Under the pieces are notes generated by a model, which was not told the DNA's origin, did not search any database, and saw only the letters and a list, made by a program, of their open reading frames with translations. DNA of 10,626 bases. Source: Opitutaceae bacterium (GTDB lineage: Bacteria; Verrucomicrobiota; Verrucomicrobiia; Opitutales; Opitutaceae). The stretch is from assembly GCA_025352845.1 (NCBI GenBank), contig JANXSC010000574.1, positions 1 to 10,626 of the forward strand, given 5' to 3'. This document shows positions 8,401 through 10,626 of this stretch, piece after piece. Each line of letters opens with the position of its first letter. The stretch's first letter is position 1. The translations under genes and the position numbers were made by a program.

Positions 8401-9414
8401 CACGGCCTTGTCCGCCGAGACGACAAGCGGCACCTCGGTCTTCTCCTTGTTGCGCGCGACGAGCTTGGCCGACTTCACGGGCTTGTTGAGTTGCAGCGCG
8501 AAATCAAGCGTGGTGCCCTCAACGGCGCTGACGCGCCGCGTGTCCTCGATGTGCTTCGGCGCGAGCTTGGTGTAGCCGGGAAATTTCAAATCGACATCGG
8601 AGCGCACGAGCTTCGGGTGCTCGAAGACGCTGACCTTGAACTCGCGCGTCTTCTCACCGCGATATTCAAGATGGTAGGTGAGGTCGCTCGCCACTTCCGG
8701 CACGCTCCCGCCAAACACCGGATCGGCGAGGCTCTTCACGAGGGTGACGGAGCGTTGCGCGGCACCGTTTTCGCGGATGACGAGACTGACATTCGGCGGC
8801 AGCGCTCCCCCGAAACGCGCGAGCACCACGAGGCTGTCGCCGCGCTCGATGCTCGTGTCGCCGGGCGTGACGGAGACGCCGTCGGTGCCGACCCACTTCG
8901 GCGTCTCGCCGTGAATCCGCGCGACGCGCAGGCCGGAGAGCGCGTAGAGAAAGCACCCGAGCGCGACGACGTGGATCAATTGCCCGACGAGGAAACGCGA
9001 GCCCGGCACCACCTGCCGCCAATCCTGCTGCTGGCTGCGCGACGTCGCCTCTTGGATCACGCGGTATTGGAGATAGCCCGGCTCTTGTTTCGCATCGAGC
9101 TGCTGCTGGATCGCGGTGAGCAAAACGCCGTTCAGCTCCGGGTGCTTCGCCTCGATCTTCGTCGCAATCCACCGCAGGTCCGGCGCACGGGAAAAATTCA
9201 GGACGCCGAGCACGACGGCCGCGCCGCCGGCCAGCGCCAGCAGCAACGGCAGCGCGAGCGGCCACGTCTGCCCGGTCGCGCGTTGGAGAAATACCACGGC
9301 CACCGCCGTGAGCGCGGCACCGGCCCAGCACGCGGCCAGGCTCCGCCACATCGCCACCCACTGGTAACGCCGCGCCACCCGCTGCAACCGCGATTTCAGG
9401 AAGTCTTCATTCAT
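5488..9414 (-). CDS. DUF4175-like membrane protein with long coiled coil and Gly/Gln/Pro-rich tail
   Basis: 1308 residues. Three membrane helices near the N-terminus (about 25-43, 51-74, 145-164) are followed by an extracytoplasmic beta-rich part with Ig-like segments (about 170-490). A very long Gln/Glu/Arg/Lys-rich coiled coil runs from about 500 to 1000, broken by a glycine run (632-638). A disordered tract of Gly, Gln and Pro covers about 1005-1180. A compact C-terminal domain (about 1203-1308) contains FNRWSERVRDVEELVD, PDWTVVQLEILQPL and APIDRDPVPTRF. This layout matches DUF4175-like proteins that I recall in MoxR/BatA-type operons of Planctomycetota and Verrucomicrobiota; no enzymatic motif is visible and no function is established. 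It probably acts as a structural or stalk-like component. The ATG at 9414 was chosen because it overlaps the upstream stop as ATGA and has a Shine-Dalgarno; the frame stays open upstream but that DNA codes for the BatA-like protein. Confidence 0.88.
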   Translation of the reverse strand: MNEDFLKSRLQRVARRYQWVAMWRSLAACWAGAALTAVAVVFLQRATGQTWPLALPLLLALAGGAAVVLGVLNFSRAPDLRWIATKIEAKHPELNGVLLTAIQQQLDAKQEPGYLQYRVIQEATSRSQQQDWRQVVPGSRFLVGQLIHVVALGCFLYALSGLRVARIHGETPKWVGTDGVSVTPGDTSIERGDSLVVLARFGGALPPNVSLVIRENGAAQRSVTLVKSLADPVFGGSVPEVASDLTYHLEYRGEKTREFKVSVFEHPKLVRSDVDLKFPGYTKLAPKHIEDTRRVSAVEGTTLDFALQLNKPVKSAKLVARNKEKTEVPLVVSADKAVAALGSFVPTKSQSYDLQLVDAEGRANKVAAPFVIDVQPNRVPEIKLASPRGDVRPSALEEVAFEGTVWDDFGTGAFGLAYAVAGAEPKFIELGRDGGAKEKRSFNYLMKLEELGAKPDDLISWFAWAEDTGPDGLVRRTSGDLYFAEVRPFDEIFRESQNMESGDEEQQKQPPGQRNQARKLTELQKQIISATWKLQRTGATGSYAEDAKVVGDAQAQALAQAEETAEEARAPRQQALWKTVTSEMEKAIEKLKDAAKEPAPLAQALPAEQAAYQALLKLQARETQVTRRNSKGGGGGGGAANQRQIDQLDLKQSENRYETQRQAKAPENKERREQLAVMNRLQELARRQQDLNERLKELQTALQEAQTEKEREDVKRRLKRLEEEQRQMLADADEVKQRMDRQENQSQMADQRQQLDQTRQDIQKAADAAADGSVAQALASGTRAQRQLQQMRDEMRKQNSSQFAEDLRDMRTEARELSRQQEELGQKLDELAKGGAQPKRKSLGDSGEDKELGDKLTEQKERMNRLVDKATQISEQAENTEPLLSRQLYDSVRKVTQDDTNAVKQTRSELANSGRLLRSTDDQLQKLTEREQGGKALDLTRAMLNEGNLPQARQAGQRARGEIDDLKRGVERAAESILGDDAEQLKLAQSELDALTDQLKREIAQAGGAGQQDGAKPGQPGQGDQRQAGTQGENDPSAAGGAGTEPGQQPGEQGQPGQKGQGRKPGKSGDRSQKMAGGNQPGQQPGQQPGEGGQQPGEQPGQGQGQGAAPQTAQAGGQQGGGGGQQGGDAQQQAGQRGMQPGQIADARGQRPQIGNNQRGGGGANRGGNFNIDNILNSGGGYGGNLGGFEDGRANVGPITGGDFNRWSERVRDVEELVDTPEMRKAVAAALERARTMRRDFRQEQKKPDWTVVQLEILQPLVEVRNRVAEELSRRDNKDSLAPIDRDPVPTRFAESVRRYYEELGKDK
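5875..6402 (-). repeat. Low-complexity coding tract (Gly/Gln/Pro-rich)
   Basis: This stretch encodes residues about 1005-1180 of the DUF4175-like protein. Units such as PGQQPGEQGQPG and QQPGEQPGQGQG recur irregularly, followed by GGQQGGGGGQQGG. The DNA repeats imperfectly (GGCCAGCCCGG-like words), so slippage could change its length between strains. It should be an unstructured linker between the coiled coil and the C-terminal domain. Confidence 0.8.
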
Positions 9415-10626
9415 GGTGTCACCTCTTGGGTTTCTCCTCCGGGCCGGCGCGCGGTCCAACCCGCGAGCGCCGACTCGATCAATAGCACGGCGAGGGTCGC
9501 CGCGACAAACCAACGCCAAAGTTTCTGCCGGTTTTCCGCCTCGATGCCCTGGAGCAGCGTCTTGTTTTCGAACGGCACCGCGATGTCCGTTTTCGCGCGC
9601 GCCACCGGCACGCCGAGTTGCTCCAGCTCGTCCGCCGCCAGCGGCGCGGTGCGGCTCTCGTTTGGATCGAGGTTCACCGCAAAGCGCAGCGGCTTCGCGC
9701 CGCCCTCCAATTGATAAATACCCGGCTGCAAGGTCTCGGCAAACTCAGTCGCTTTCGGCGCGAGCGCCACGACTGTTCCCGTCGGCGTGCGCACACCCGT
9801 CGCGGTGCCGTCGGCGGGCAACGCGACCTTGTCGCCGACCGTATACTGCGTCGTGAAGCTCGCCACGCCGCCCGCCTGTTCGAGCAACGACCACAGCAGC
9901 GGCACGAATTTCGACGACACCGCGAGCTGGCTTTCCTCGGGCTGCCAGCCGCTCGTGAGCACGTAGATGCGGCCCTTGCCGACGGGCACCTCGACGAGCG
10001 CTGGATCGCCAGAGTCGAATTTCGCGACCACGCGCGCGCCCGCGACGCCGCTCACGTCGAGTTTCCGGTATTTCCAAAAATGGATCTTCGTGAAATCGCT
10101 GAAGCGCGGATCGGCGAACGGCGCGAAGAGCGGGTGCTGAAAATCGATCTCGGCGAACATCGCGTAATTCGCCGGGCGGCTCTCCGTGAGCGTAAGCTCC
10201 GGCCGCCCGAGCAGCGCGCCAAGCGTCGGCGCGAGCGCCGCAGATTTCGGCGCGACGATGAGCGTCTTGCCGGCAAGCACCTGCTCGCGCAGCGCCGCGG
10301 CCGTCTCGGTCGAGATCGCATCGACCACGAAAATCGCGTTTGCCTCCTGCACATCGCCCAGCAGCAGCGGTGCCGTCGGCGCGCTGGCAATCACCCGGAC
10401 GGCGACACGCGGCGTCTCGGCATACGCCCGGCGCAGGAAAAACAGCGGCTGCCTCGCATCCTCCGCCCCATCCGATCCGATCCACAGGATCGTGGCGCGT
10501 TGCTGCGCGGGTGGGATGACGTAGGCGGTGTTGTCGAAATCCTCGTCGTCGCCGCGGAGACTGATCTGATTTGTGGCACGGGCGTCCCGCCCGTGTTCGA
10601 GCGAACCCACGGGCGGGACGCCCGTG
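9411..10626 (-). CDS. BatA-type membrane protein, C-terminal part (5' end outside window)
   Basis: The frame is open from the right edge to the TGA at 9411-9413, so the N-terminus lies outside the window. Full BatA-type proteins are about 600-750 residues: two N-terminal helices, a VWA domain, a beta linker, a glutamine-amidotransferase-like Rossmann domain and a last helix. Seen here, numbered from the GTG at 10610: the DEDFDNTAYV linker motif (22-31); a Rossmann-like region (about 38-245) with ATILWIGSDG, AIFVVDAIS, and GKGRIYVLTSGWQPEESQLA (211-230); the conserved FAVNLDPNESRTAPL (310-324); and a membrane helix just before the end (about 365-384) after ENRQKLWRW. The GTG at 10610 lies inside a palindromic repeat and is unlikely to be the true start. 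Family members sit in MoxR-DUF58-BatA operons. The stop overlaps the next gene's ATG, indicating translational coupling. Confidence 0.85.
   Translation of the reverse strand, partial: TGVPPVGSLEHGRDARATNQISLRGDDEDFDNTAYVIPPAQQRATILWIGSDGAEDARQPLFFLRRAYAETPRVAVRVIASAPTAPLLLGDVQEANAIFVVDAISTETAAALREQVLAGKTLIVAPKSAALAPTLGALLGRPELTLTESRPANYAMFAEIDFQHPLFAPFADPRFSDFTKIHFWKYRKLDVSGVAGARVVAKFDSGDPALVEVPVGKGRIYVLTSGWQPEESQLAVSSKFVPLLWSLLEQAGGVASFTTQYTVGDKVALPADGTATGVRTPTGTVVALAPKATEFAETLQPGIYQLEGGAKPLRFAVNLDPNESRTAPLAADELEQLGVPVARAKTDIAVPFENKTLLQGIEAENRQKLWRWFVAATLAVLLIESALAGWTARRPGGETQEVTP
9420..9427 (-). promoter_or_regulatory. Shine-Dalgarno of the DUF4175-like gene
   Basis: The minus strand reads AAGAGGTG ending five bases before the ATG at 9414. 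It is the only clear Shine-Dalgarno I found in the window and decides the start of the DUF4175-like gene. It lies inside the last codons of the BatA-like gene, fitting coupled translation. Confidence 0.65.
10577..10626. repeat. Palindromic repeat (HGRDARAT type) inside the BatA-like frame
   Basis: Arm 10577-10595 reads cacgggcgtcccgcccgtg; arm 10608-10626 is its exact reverse complement, across a 12-base spacer. Each arm is itself a hairpin with an 8-base stem (CACGGGCG / CGCCCGTG) and a three-base loop. The right arm ends exactly at the window edge, so the element may continue. On the minus strand it is read in frame by the BatA-like gene as VPPVGSLEHGRDARAT. The string HGRDARAT is familiar from translated repeats in Verrucomicrobiota (from memory). 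Confidence 0.88.

Noticed and set aside
7021..9714. Plus-strand open frame of 897 codons opposite the DUF4175-like gene
   Set aside because: Its composition is Leu/Arg/His/Ala-rich without motifs, and it crosses the boundary of two minus-strand genes. It is a GC-driven shadow.

Overview
The window is GC-rich and gene-dense, and every gene I can support reads on the minus strand. Gene content, GC-biased codon use and the mixture of dispersed palindromic repeats suggest a Verrucomicrobiota genome, most likely near Opitutaceae. That is an inference from style and memory of the families, not from a marker gene.

In the direction of transcription (right to left) the order is: (1) the C-terminal part of a BatA-type membrane protein, 9411-10626, running off the right edge; (2) a 1308-residue DUF4175-like membrane protein with a long coiled coil and a Gly/Gln/Pro-rich tail, 5488-9414, joined to gene 1 by an ATGA overlap; (3) an 801-residue membrane protein with a von Willebrand A-like domain and a glutamine-amidotransferase-like domain, 2840-5245; (4) a secreted caspase/legumain-fold protein that seems to lack its catalytic cysteine, 1800-2756; (5) an adenine deaminase, 1-1684, running off the left edge. 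Genes 1-3 match the MoxR/DUF58/BatA-type cell-envelope operons of Verrucomicrobiota and Planctomycetota. The MoxR ATPase and DUF58 genes would be expected to the right, outside the window. Gene 4 is a plausible exported partner. Gene 5 is a purine-salvage enzyme and probably an independent neighbour.

The most striking non-coding feature is the set of repeats. Each of the three gaps between genes holds a different palindromic repeat (1734-1803, 2766-2827, 5313-5409). A fourth palindrome (10577-10626) lies at the right edge inside the open frame of the BatA-like gene, where it appears to be translated. Three of the four share one plan: two hairpin-forming arms in inverted orientation around a short spacer, as in REP/BIME elements. 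One of them supplies the stop codon of gene 4.

How the genes may work together (inference): genes 1-3 are membrane-anchored proteins with large extracytoplasmic regions and protein-interaction domains, and gene 4 carries a signal peptide. They could form one envelope assembly handled by an upstream MoxR AAA+ ATPase. No RNA genes, CRISPR array, insertion sequence or convincing rho-independent terminator was seen.
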